A stretch of DNA of 64,000 bases from Scalesia atractyloides (lineage: Eukaryota; Streptophyta; Magnoliopsida; Asterales; Asteraceae): NCBI GenBank assembly GCA_947069175.1, contig CAMTDV010000002.1:12764988-12828987 (forward strand), written 5' to 3'. The position numbers were made by a program, and so were the translations under genes. Position 1 is the stretch's first letter. Every line of letters starts with the position of its first letter. The notes beneath the pieces were generated by a model. It worked only from the letters and a program-made list of their open reading frames with translations, ran no database searches and was not told where the DNA came from. Shown here piece after piece: positions 34,083 to 44,606 of this stretch.

Positions 34083-34833
34083 ATGGCTAACTCAAATGAA
34101 GCACAAAGTAGCCACAGGAATGTTGAATCTAACAAGCTGAGAACAAAAATATTGATGATGAAAATTTCCAAGCTCGCATTGATGCGGCTATCGAAAAGGC
34201 CATAGAAAGGCTTAGAGAGTCGAGTGCCACTCGCTCTAGACCCTTATCTATTCCACCATCTTCAGCTCATAGGGAGAGCTCAGTTCACTATTCAAATGCG
34301 AAGAGTGAACCAAAGAAAATAGATCTTACTGAAAAGTCCCGTTCTATTAAGGACGGATGTACTTATAGGTATTTTGTCTCCTGTAAACCCCGAGACTTTA
34401 ACGGGGAAAAGGAGCTGTAGAAGCCCTAAAGTGGCTAGACGAGATGGAAACAATCGTAGATATCAGCAACTGTGCTGATAATGATGTGGTCAAGTACGTA
34501 TCACAATCCTTCAAGGGTGATGCCCTAATATGGTGGAAAGCCATGATTCAATCAACATGTAAGGTACACCTGTACAACTTGGGATGGTCCAAATTTGTGG
34601 AAATTGTTAAGGAAACTTACTGCCCAACCCATGAGGTGGAGAAGTTAGAGACAGACTTCTTATCTCTTTCAATGAAAAACCTAGACTGTCGGAAGTACGT
34701 TTCTCACTTTAACTCCCTAGGTTAGTTTCCTATTTGATCAATCCCGAATCCAAATGCATTGCGCGTTTTATAAATGGGTTGGCGCCCGAGATAAAGGGCA
34801 TGGTAAAGGCTGCTCAACCTACTACCTATAGGT
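34083..34833 (+). pseudogene. A1 gag, N-terminal part (split by A2)
   Basis: The start at 34083 gives MANSNEAQSSHRNV. A frameshift follows soon. The gag domain is readable at 34444-34725: METIVDISNCADNDVVKYV, then ALIWWKAMIQS, then YCPTHEVEKLETD. It shifts again near 34720. The gene is cut at 34838 by A2 in the codons for TTYRSA, and its continuation is at 49059. Confidence 0.82.
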
Positions 34834-34838
34834 CTGCT
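34834..34838. other. A2 target-site duplication, left
   Basis: CTGCT precedes the A2 LTR start and recurs at 49059-49063, where the A1 gag resumes with the same codons. Confidence 0.93.
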
Positions 34839-34950
34839 TGTAACACCCTGTAAAATCGTGTCCAATAGTATAGTGACACGTGTTGTATTTTTTTAAATAT
34901 AGTCTGTTAAAGACCAATAAGGACTAAAGGCGTCAACATGCTCAACCTGA

Positions 34951-35241
34951 GCCTCTGAGTGACGATCTGATGTCAACATGCATAAATAACAGCCTCTGAG
35001 TGACTAATATGTCAACATGCTTAAATCATTGCCTCTGAGTGACTGATATGTCAACATGCCCAGCCTCTGAGTGACATCGGAATCAACTTGCTTGTAATAA
35101 GCCTCTGAGTGATCCTTTGTGAAGCCCTAACTCTCATACGTGCCATTTGTTGGACGAGAGGCTTCAACTTTGTAAATATGTGAAAGTTGGATAACGGAGG
35201 GATTAAAAGTGTCAACATGTTAATTTATACCTCTGAGTGAC
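34951..35241 (+). repeat. CCTCTGAGTGAC motif array in A2 5' LTR
   Basis: Equivalent of the 27947 array, with one fewer unit. Confidence 0.78.
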
Positions 35242-35616
35242 CTTTTAACGAACCGAGAGCTTGACAATATCCGGGCATAATCCCAGGTACGCCAAGTATT
35301 GACTATGGATGGCTAAAAGTGCCAAAAAGGTGTTTAAAAAGGTTTTTATAAGCTTTTATAAGTTAAGGGGTTAAAGTGTCAAAGTTTGAAAGTGGCCAGC
35401 GGGCGGTCGCGGGCCGCGAGAGACTTGGTCTGTGTCTCTCGCGGGGCGCGAGAGAGCCTATGCTGCAGAAAGTTTTGTTTGGTCTCCAAGCAAAACTCCA
35501 AAACCATTAATTCGAAACCATGGCTTCTCTAAACTGCTATGCCACGTTTTGGGACACTTGTAAGCTTCTTCTTACACCCCTAAACACCTGGCTTCACCTC
35601 CTTTGAGTTCTCCAAC

Positions 35617-35624
35617 TATAAATA
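35617..35624 (+). promoter_or_regulatory. Putative TATA box of A2 5' LTR
   Basis: TATAAATA, as in the A1 LTRs. Confidence 0.55.
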
Positions 35625-38227
35625 GGTGTTCAAGTGCTTCATTCCAACTTGCACCTTTCTAAATCATAACTCTTCTCCCTCCTCTGGAAGTTCCTAGCTG
35701 AAAGGAGCATCCAACTTAGTTCTCTTGCATTCTAGGAACCTCTTGTAAGTGTTCCTTGCTCTTGCATTTTCGTTTATAGGCTTTTATAGCCAAAAGTCAA
35801 GCGTTTTACGGAAAACGCTTTGGCTTTCGGTTAAGACCATTTGGTCCAGCCATTATTCGAAATGAAAATGGCTAAGTGATCGTAATAAGGTAGGTGTTAG
35901 TCCCTATAAAGGGCACCTCTTGAAGATCACGTTTGCTAGACCAATTGACGGGTCAAATTATGATATTAAAAACTCAAACAGGCCATTTATCGAAAAAATC
36001 ATAAATTGATCCTATACATGTTATGAAACCTTTTTTGACACTTAAACAAGTTGGTAATAATTATTAGAACATGTAAGAACATGTTCGGCTCGTCAATTTT
36101 AGTTCTAGGGTTGGTTCGCAACCGAAAGTCGCGAAGCTTGACTTCTGCTTTGACTTTCGATTCTGACCCGATTTAGATTAGTTACCTACTAATCTAAAGT
36201 TGCATTATGATCATAATATAAAGTATCATAACCCTCTAAGGTTATAATACATGGTCATAATCAGAATCCAAGTTTATGCGCAAGTTTTATAATTATGTCC
36301 TTGACTAAAATGCCATATATAACAAGGTTTTAAATAGTAATGAACTTGAAAATGAGTTTCCTACTGATGTAATATTATAAGTAGGATTATTTAGGATGCT
36401 AAACCAAGTTATAAACTGAGTTTTCAAGCAGGTCCTTAAACTATGTCGATAAATGACGGTTTTAGCCCTTGTGGCTCACAAAATGATTTTTAATCAATCT
36501 TTTCAAAATAAATCATTTACCTACTGATATGTTATACTAAATAATATATTTAAGACATTTTAATATGGCCCTAATGTTAGTTTTCATTAAACATCGCATA
36601 AAACGTCATTTTACGACATACGCCGTTTAGGCGCATAGTATGGTTTTAAACCATATTAATGGACCAAGACTTGTTACCTACTGATTTTAAAACTTATTTT
36701 AAACATATTTACAGTAGGTACATGTTATAAACTCAGAATCCCAAATAATTTATAAACTATGTGTAAAATGACCAAAATGCCCCTTCGATGCATAGTTTGG
36801 TCATAAAAGATAATTTACACAAATAATTGACATCCTACTGATATTATATCATAAATAAAGTATTTTTCCAGAATAATTATGACGATAACATTAAATTATA
36901 TTCAAAGTTCCTTTATTACGGTATAAAATTACCAAAATGCCCTTATGAGGCATAATTATTTTTAAAACCTTTACGGGCATACAAGTTGATATCCTACTGA
37001 TATCTTAACTTATTTAAAGTATAATGGCATATATAACTTGTCCATGACTTATCCGGTTACCCGATATCGCTATTATGCGCACAGTTACGTATATGTAACT
37101 ATTTTACGGAATTTAACCGAAACGGGTTTAACCTTGTCATTTAAGTTTCAAAATCCAGAATGTTTATAGTTTACCCATATTATACAGTCAAGTACTTGTC
37201 GGGATTAAACTACATTCAATCCGATCATCATTTAATCAAGCGTTATACGTAATGATCATGTACACTATTCGGTTTATAAGACCGTTAGTATTTAATTGGC
37301 TAGCTTATGCCATAATCCAGACTAGAGCCTTCCCGGTAAATGCTATCTGCACTTGGTACTTTTGTATACGGCTGAGTTATTTAAAAATAAAAGAAGAAGA
37401 CTAGCTCAGATAAATACTCTCGACTTATTTTCCCTATACGGGCTTGGGATACGGTAAATTATTACCGCTTGGTCCAAAATGGGGTCAATCGAATGCCCGC
37501 TTGTGGCTAGTAAACTCGCATATTTCATTTTAATCAGTTTTGTTTGATAACTTAAACATCCGGGTTTAAATTACCGTGTCTTGGATATCCTGGGCTCAAT
37601 ACATTAGTTATTGGCCACGACCATAGCACGTGGTGTAGGCATACACCTTTTGATGCTCATATGCAATGTTCCCAAGACGTTGGGGATGACTCCTTCGTGA
37701 GTCATGAGTGGTGTGTATTTAATCATGTCTCGATTTCTGTACTGGGCCCTGTATGTATTGACAAACATGTGAATTTGATACAAGGTTGCAAGGTCAACTT
37801 TCCCAATTTAATAAAAGATTTTGTGCCGTTTTGTACATAAAACCATTTTAAAGTTTTCAAAATGAGTCAGTTTGGTGTATTTACCAGCGTAGGCAGACGT
37901 ATTGTCCAACGGCTAAACTGCAGGTACAATACGAAATAGGCCAGAAGCTGCTCGGTAGTGATAGAGGATCTTGCAAATCCTAAATCTGCCTAAAGTCTGT
38001 TTTGTATTCTTTTCATGTATATTTTATGATCCGCCTGTGGATCTTCTATTACAAGCTTGTATATTATTTTGTATTTTCGAACATTCGGTTTGTAATAGTA
38101 ATTTTACTCCAAGACTTCCCTTGTGCCGTGTTTAATTGACTATGATGATTATCAACTGATGTCACGATACTCCCCACCCGGGCTCACCGGTGTATGGATT
38201 TCGGGGTTGGAAATCCGGGGTGTGACA

Positions 38228-38244
38228 TGGTCGGTATCAGAGCC
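38228..38244 (+). other. A2 primer-binding site (tRNA-Met type)
   Basis: TGGTCGGTATCAGAGCC directly after the LTR. It contains the GGTATCAGAGCC core. This is the only primer site left for the A family in the window. Confidence 0.83.
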
Positions 38245-38398
38245 AACGTTTGAGAGAATTAAACATTAGTCTTTTGTGTTTAGTCTCAAACTTACACGAG
38301 CACATTCCTTAGACTTCCGAGTCTAGGCATTGACCTAGGATTACTCATTTCATTATTAAGTTATTAGTATTGTTTTTAAAATGATTTCTAACAGGAAT
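38245..38398. other. A2 short leader before ORF0
   Basis: About 150 bases. Its second half (GTCTAGGCATTGACC onward) is the sequence to which the displaced LTR fragment is joined in A1 at 31840. Confidence 0.7.
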
Positions 38399-39494
38399 AT
38401 GCCGCCACGTGTATGAGGACAAAGTGGACGAGGAAAAGGTCCAATGAGAGGAGGACCATCAGGACGCATTCCCCCTCAACCTCATAACTCAGATGCATAC
38501 CAAGAATCAGGAGATTCTTCTCCATGGCAACCAGCGAGACATTCTATCTCTAATTGACACTCGCCCTCACATTCCCAAAATTCTTACCACTCACACCACT
38601 CCTACCATTCTCACCATTCCCATTCCCATCACTCCTACCACGAAGAATTTAACCCTAACCATTATCTTAACACGCCTCCAGCCGATCAAAATCAGTTGGA
38701 CCAGCCACACCCTATGGACGAGGACTCCGACCCGGAGATGCCGCCGTCGGGATCAAACATACATCCCATTGAAATATCAAGCGATTCAAACTCTTACGCT
38801 GGATCGCCTTAGCAAGGTCCTAATGAGTGGGACCAATACTGGAACCAATTCACCTTCACCCACACTCCTTCTCACCACTCTCAACCACCCCCGGTTCAAG
38901 AAGATGTCCACATGGAACCCATGGACCAACCTCAACCACCACCTGAACCACCAAGAAGGAAGCGTGGAGCACAAATGTCGGTACGTGCCGGACAAAGGTC
39001 GGGATCGCTGCCACCTTTGCCTAATTCTTACCCTACAATTAAAGGGGTGGACCCTCTAATGTTTCACCTATAGTGGAACCAACACCAACACCTGCTGTTC
39101 AACCACCACTATCGGGTTACACTAACCCAATCCCCACATATCCAGACATGTCTGGATATGATCCTTTTAACCCGTCTACACAGGTAGACTATCAAGCATG
39201 GTCGCAAGACCCCTACATGCAGGCAGTTATGCACAACGCACTTTACCCGTCTCCTTCCCACCTACATATCCACCTACTGGATATCCAACTTATGGGTACC
39301 GGTATCCGGTTATGCCACAACCTCAACCACAACCTCCACCACCACTAGAGGCCATTAATGAGGCCTTAGAAAGGATGAAAGAGATGCAGCAGCAGGCGGA
39401 GAAAACAGAGAAGAAGACGAATAAGTTCTTCAAGAAACTCTCCAAGTTGGTTAAGGGAAAGAAGACGAGTGAAGTCTCTTCTAATTATATGTAG
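38399..39494 (+). pseudogene. ORF0 of A2: proline-rich protein of unknown function upstream of gag
   Basis: The start at 38399 gives MPPRV followed by a stop. The same frame then continues RG-rich (GQSGRGKGPMRGGPSG), then QPHNSDAYQESGDSSPWQP, a His/Ser tract, and MDEDSDPEMPPSG. Further stops lie near 38555 and 38811. A small deletion near 39040 shifts the frame; the middle resumes at 39073 (MEPTPTPAVQPP) and the C-terminal helix is in 39198-39494, ending KKLSKLVKGKKTSE. The order and motifs equal those of A1 and E3. It is inactive here, but the conservation across copies argues that the intact ancestor encoded a protein of about 360 residues. Confidence 0.76.
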
Positions 39495-40010
39495 TCCCTG
39501 CGACGACTTTATTATTTCTTTTAGTCCCTGTGTGGACACGTTTATTTCCTTCAAGTTCTTGTATGGACAATTTATTTCATTTTTTTCTAGTATTGTAATT
39601 GCTAAATTGAAATTTCTTGAAGTATTTTGGAATTATATATATGTATTCATCCTCTTGAAAACGAGTGTCTCGATTTTACTCGAAATTTATGCTCTGCTAT
39701 ATAATTCCAAAAGAACTTAATGGTTTTGATTTGCCAAGTGGCACAGACCACATAATTGGCCAAATATATATAAATGATAGTTAAGAACAGAAGGGTCTTC
39801 TATCATAATAGTTAAGGAAGTTATCCTTCTATTTAGAGGTGGTGGACTATGTTCAAGCCTCCAAGTCATTAAGGTCAATGCGACCGGGACTAATAATCAA
39901 CCATTAAGGTCTTTATGTTAACATTCAAGTAATGTGCATACTCATGGTTGTGTGACTTGAGGAATCACACTAACCTTCAAGGTAATGGACTACGTCCTAA
40001 CCTTATAAAT

Positions 40011-40785
40011 AGCCCTTGTGATCTGTTTGATCCCGGCTAATATCACCAGTGCGGTGATTAAACATCCATTATAGATGTATTTTATAGCCCTTGTGATATG
40101 TTTGATCCCGGCTAATATCACTAGTGCGGTGATTAAACATCCATTAAAGATGTATTTTATAGCCCTTGTGATCTGTTTGATCCTGGCTAATATCACCAGT
40201 GCGGTGATTAAACATCCATCAGAGATGTATTTTATAGCCCTTGTGATCTATTTGATCCGGCTAAATGGCCCTTGTGATCTGTTTGATCCCGGCTAATATC
40301 ACCAGTGCGGTGATTAAACATCCATTAGAGATGTATTTTATAGCCCTTGTGATTTATTTGATCCCGGCTAAATAAGCCCTTGTGATCTATTTGATCCCAG
40401 CTAAAATAGCCCTTGTGATTTGTTTGATCCGGCTAATATCACCAGTGCGGTGATAAAACATCCATTAGTGATGTATTACCCTTTCGGGTTATGATCTATT
40501 CTATAAAGCCCATGTGATCTATTTGATCCGGCTAATATCATCAGTGCAATGATAAATGAAACATCCATTAATGATGTATTACCCTTTTCGGATTATAAAT
40601 TATTTTATATAGCCCTTGTGATCTGTTTGATCCCGACTAGATATCACCAGTGCAGTGACTAAACATCCATTAGCGATGTATTGCCCTTATGGCTATGATT
40701 AATTTTATATGCCTATGTGATCTATTCTGATCCCGGCTAGATATCACCAGTGTGGTGACTAAACTTCCCTTAGTGATGTAGTGCC
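40011..40785. repeat. 75-bp minisatellite in A2 spacer
   Basis: Units begin AGCCCTTGTGATCTGTTTGATCC at 40011, 40086, 40161 and 40236 with a 75-bp step. Shortened and diverged units continue to about 40785. Each full unit includes GGCTAATATCACCAGTGCGGTGAT and AAACATCCATTA. Because 75 is a multiple of three, the repeats make a spurious open frame (40075-40296). Confidence 0.9.
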
Positions 40786-40800
40786 TATGTGCCCTATTAT

Positions 40801-40975
40801 ATGTCCATTAGTGACAGGCCTATGTGCCATATTTATGTCCATTAGTGACCGGCCCATGTGCCATATTTTATGTCCGTTAGTGACAGACCTATGTGCCATA
40901 TTTTTACGTCCATCGGTGACAGGCCTTTGTGCCATATTTGATGTCCTTTGTGACAAGCCTATGTGCTATATAATT
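40801..40975. repeat. 35-bp minisatellite in A2 spacer
   Basis: ATGTCCATTAGTGACAGGCC followed by TATGTGCCATATTT, with starts at 40801, 40835, 40870, 40906 and 40941. A related unit occurs in A1 (33690-33830) and, inverted, in E3 (25440-26060). Confidence 0.88.
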
Positions 40976-41234
40976 GTCAAATATGATAATGACAGTTGTG
41001 ACATTGCGATCCCCTGTCTAGTAATAAATGGACTATGTCCAGATTGTAATTTGCCTATGATGGTCCTATTAAGACCTAGGCCAAATATAGTTATATTAAG
41101 TCTAAGAGTTGTGATGTTATTCACACTAGTATAGGCAATGGATTTTCTTATATCCAATGTTTAAAAGCAGATATGGTTATTATACCATGGCTAAGAGAAA
41201 TTTTATTTGGTATATAGAACCAAAGCTTTGAAGA

Positions 41235-42420
41235 ATGGCTAATTTTAATGAGGCACAAAGTAGCCATCGGAACGTCAAGGACGCCGAAAATATAGCCATA
41301 GATAATAATGACTTCCAAGCACGCATCGATGCAGCTGTAGAAAAGGCCATGGGTAAGGCCATAGAAAAGTTAGGAGAGTCGAGTGCTACTCGCTCTAAGC
41401 CATTATCAATTCCACCATCCTCAGCTCATAAGGAGAGCTCTGCTCACTCATCAAATGCGAAGAGTGAACCTAAGAGGATAAACTATGCTGATAGGTCCCG
41501 TTCTTCTAAGGACGGATGTACCAACAAGTACTTTGTCTCCTGTAAACCCCGAGACTTTAATGGGGAAAAATGAGTCGTAGAAGCCCTAAAGTGGTTGGAC
41601 GAGATGGAAACCATTGTAGACATCAGCAGCTGTGCTGAAAGGGATGTGGTCAAGTATGTATCACAATCCTTCAAGGGTGATGCCCTAACATGGTGGAAGG
41701 CTATGATTCAATCAACGGGTAAAGTATACCTGTATAATCTGGGATGGTCCAAGTTTGTGGACCTTATTAAGGAAACCTATTGCCCACCACATGAGGTGGA
41801 GAAGATAGATACAGACTTCTTGTCTCCATCAATGAAAAACCTAGACTGTCGGAAGTATGTTTCCGATTTCAATTCCCTATCTAGGTTAGTTTCCTATTTA
41901 ATTACCCCTGAATCCAAACACATTGCGCGTTTTATAAATGGGTTAGCGCCCGAAATAAAGGGCATGGTAAAGGCTGCACAACCTACTACCTATAGGTCTG
42001 CTTAGACCTATCTCTTTCTCTCACCCTTAATCTAGTAAGACAAAAGTCAGTTAAGTCTGAAACTGACGGAAAAAGGAAAAGGGAAGATGACAACTCCCAT
42101 AAGTTTGATAAGAAAAATAAAGGGAGATTTGGGTTCAAAGGGAACCAAGGCAAGTCGGCTATAATGCCATTTTGCAAGACTTGCAACCGCAAACACTAGG
42201 GGCAGTGTAATTCTAATTTTCAAGTTAGACCTTGTGGTATTTGAAAAGGGAGAGGGCATAAGATCCTAGATTGTAAAGATCTTAAGGATGCTGCATGCTA
42301 TATCTGCAACGAAAAAGGGTACATTGCAACTAACTGCCCAAAGAGTTCAAAGAATAATAATCCGAAGCCTGGAGAGGCCAAGAAAGGGAATGCACGCGCC
42401 TTTCGGCTGAATGCTAAGGA
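41235..42420 (+). pseudogene. A2 gag
   Basis: The start at 41235 gives MANFNEAQSSHRNVKDAENI and the charged segment NNDFQARIDAAVEKAM. A TGA at 41571-41573 interrupts the frame, which continues in 41595-42005 with LDEMETIVDISSCAERDVV, ALTWWKAMIQS and YCPPHEVEKIDTD. One base lost at 42003 makes a stop in TYRSA. Beyond it, in another frame, are knuckle remnants, with CYICNEKGYIATNC near 42300 (His replaced by Tyr) and two further stops. Confidence 0.84.
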
Positions 42421-42786
42421 AGCTGTTAATGACAACAACGTCATAACAGGTACTTTCCCCATTAATGATATTTATGCTAGAGTTCTTTTTGATTCGGGTG
42501 CGGATAAATCATTCGTTGATCATAAGTTTTGTAAACTATTAAATTTACCCATAAGAACTCTAGATAAAATTTATGAGATAGAACTCGCTGATGGAACCTT
42601 AGAAACTGCTTCTTCCATACTTGATGGATGCTCTATATCCATTAAGAATCATTCCATCCCTATCTCTCTTTTGCCAATGAAATTGGCTGGGTTTAATGTT
42701 GTCTTAGGTATGGATTGGTTATCTTATAACCAACCCGCTTTGCCTGTGATAAAAAGCTCATCGAAATCAAAACCCCATCTGGTGAA
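42421..42786 (+). pseudogene. A2 aspartic protease
   Basis: The motif DSGADKSFV is intact near 42490 and FNVVLGMDWLS follows near 42690, so the catalytic core is conserved. A frame change near 42735 (loss in the segment after YNQ) separates it from the downstream linker. Confidence 0.8.
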
Positions 42787-44342
42787 ATGATCACCATCCC
42801 TGGAGACTCACACTATGGACTGCCAGACAAGGTGTCGTTATTTAAGGCATACAAGTGTTTGAGAAGAGGTTGTGTCATCTATATGGCACAAGTTACCATA
42901 AATGAACCAAAGTCTAACCTTGAAGATCAACCAGTTATCTCAGAGTATCCCGATGTTTTCCCTGAAGAATTACCAGGCCTACCTCCAGATAGGCAAGTGG
43001 AGTTCAGAATAGATATCATACCAGGAGCAGCACCCGTAGCTAGAGCTCCATATAGGCTAGCTCCAACCGAAATGAATGAGCTAAGAGTTCAATTGGACGA
43101 ACTCTTGGAGAAAGGCTTTATCCAGCCTAGTTCCTCACCTTGGGGAGCTCCTATTCTATTTGTAAAGAAGAAAGACGGTTTTATGCCAATATACATCGAC
43201 TATCATGAGCTGAACAAGTTAACAATTAAGAATAGATATCCTCTCCCCAGGATCGATTTATTTATTCGACAAAATTCAAGGAGCTGGTTACTTTTCTAAA
43301 ATAAATTTGAGATCAGGATATCATCAACTGAAGGTTAGAATTGAAGATGTTCCTAAGACAGCCTTCAGGACCCGCTACGGTCATTTTGAATTCTTAGTGA
43401 TGCCTTTTGGGCTCACAACATGCACCGGTAGCATTCATGGATCTCATGAATAGAGTCTGCAAACCGTATTTAGATAAGTTTGTCATTGTCCTCATAGACG
43501 ACATACTTATCTATTCTCTTAATCAAGCTGATCACGGGAAACATCTTTGGTGCATCCTAGAATTATTAAGGTAGGAGAAACTTTATGCAAAGTTCTCTAA
43601 ATGCGAATTTTGGCTTAGAGAAGTCCAATTTCTTGGACATGTGGTAAGTGAGCATGGTATCCAAGTGGATCCCGCCAAAATTAAGGCCATAATGAATTGG
43701 GAAGTGCCCAAAACCCCAACGGAGATTCGTAGCTTCTTAGGATTGCCTGGTTATAGAAGGTTCATTGAGAACTTTTCAAGAATAGTCACTCCTTTAACTT
43801 CCTTGACCCGTAAGAATATTAAGTATAATTGGGGTCCAAAGCAACAAGAATCTTTTGAGATTCTTAAACACAAGTTGAGCAATGCTCCTGTGTTATCCCT
43901 ACCAGAGGGTGTAGAAGATTTTATAGTCTATTGTGATGCATCACACACCGGCATGGGCTGTGTGCTAATGCAAAAAGGCAAGGTGATTGCCTATGCATCA
44001 CGATAACTAAAGGTGCACGAAAGGAATTACACCACCCACGATTTGGAATTGGGTGCCGTTGTATTTGTAGTAAAATTGTGGAGACATTACTTGTATGGCA
44101 CAAAATGTATTATATACACAGACCATAAGAGTCTCCAGCATATGTTCAATCAGAAGGAATTGAACATGCGACAACGCCGATGGATGGAAACACTTAATGA
44201 CTATGATTGTGAGATTCGCTACCATCCAGGCAAGGCAAATGTAGTTGTCGATGCCTTAAGTCGCAAAGAACAGGTTAAACCTATAAGGATTAACGCCAAG
44301 AGCATTGAGCTCAGGAATAGCTTATTGAGAAGCTACTAGATG
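42787..44342 (+). pseudogene. A2 reverse transcriptase and RNase H, first block
   Basis: The frame 42787-43299 has the linker EYPDVFPEELPGLPPDRQVEF and the RT start to KKKDGFMPIYIDYHELNKL. A frameshift near 43250 follows. The palm with the LIDDILIYS active site (Leu for Phe) is at about 43470-43520. The thumb and RNase H are in 43641-44006 (with YCDASHTGMGCVL) and 44013-44339 (to KANVVVDALSRKE). It ends at a join near 44342 where the sequence jumps back to the RT thumb. Confidence 0.8.
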
Positions 44343-44606
44343 CCCAAGACCCCAACGGAGGTTCGTAGTTTCTTGGGATTGGCTGGTTACTATAGGAGGT
44401 TCATTGAGAACTTTTCAAGTATAGCCACTCCCTTAACTTCCTTAACCCATAAGAATATTAAGCATAATTGTGGTCCAAAGCAACAAGAATCTTTTAAGAT
44501 TCTTAAACCAAAGTTGAGCAATGCTCCTGTGTTATCTCTACTTGAGGGTATTGAAAATTTGTTGTTTTTTGTGATGCATCACACACCGGTATGGGCTGTG
44601 TGCTAA
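44343..44606 (+). pseudogene. A2 RT thumb, second block
   Basis: Repeats the MPKTPTEVRSFLGLAGYYRR region already present at 43708 onward, with clear differences (LAGYYRR here, LPGYRR there). It runs to a frame shift near 44560 before the long open frame that starts at 44591. Confidence 0.8.

Larger units (their letters stand above)
34839..38227 (+). repeat. A2 5' LTR
   Basis: 3389 bp from TGTAACACCCTG to GGGGTGTGACA, homologous to the A1 LTRs. It has the same CCTCTGAGTGAC array (34951-35241), hairpin (35416-35442) and TATA box (35617-35624). Confidence 0.93.
39495..41234. other. A2 spacer between ORF0 and gag
   Basis: 1.7 kb without a credible gene, largely minisatellite (40011-40975). The segment 41090-41235 precedes gag and matches the same place in A1 (33950-34083). 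Confidence 0.7.

Noticed and set aside
40075..40296. Open frame with a 25-residue repeat (MYFIALVICLIP...)
   Set aside because: It is produced by the 75-bp minisatellite, whose unit length is a multiple of three. There is no start context or conservation in A1 or E3.
40011..40785. Possible CRISPR-like array
   Set aside because: The repeats are contiguous tandem units without unique spacers, in a plant retrotransposon.
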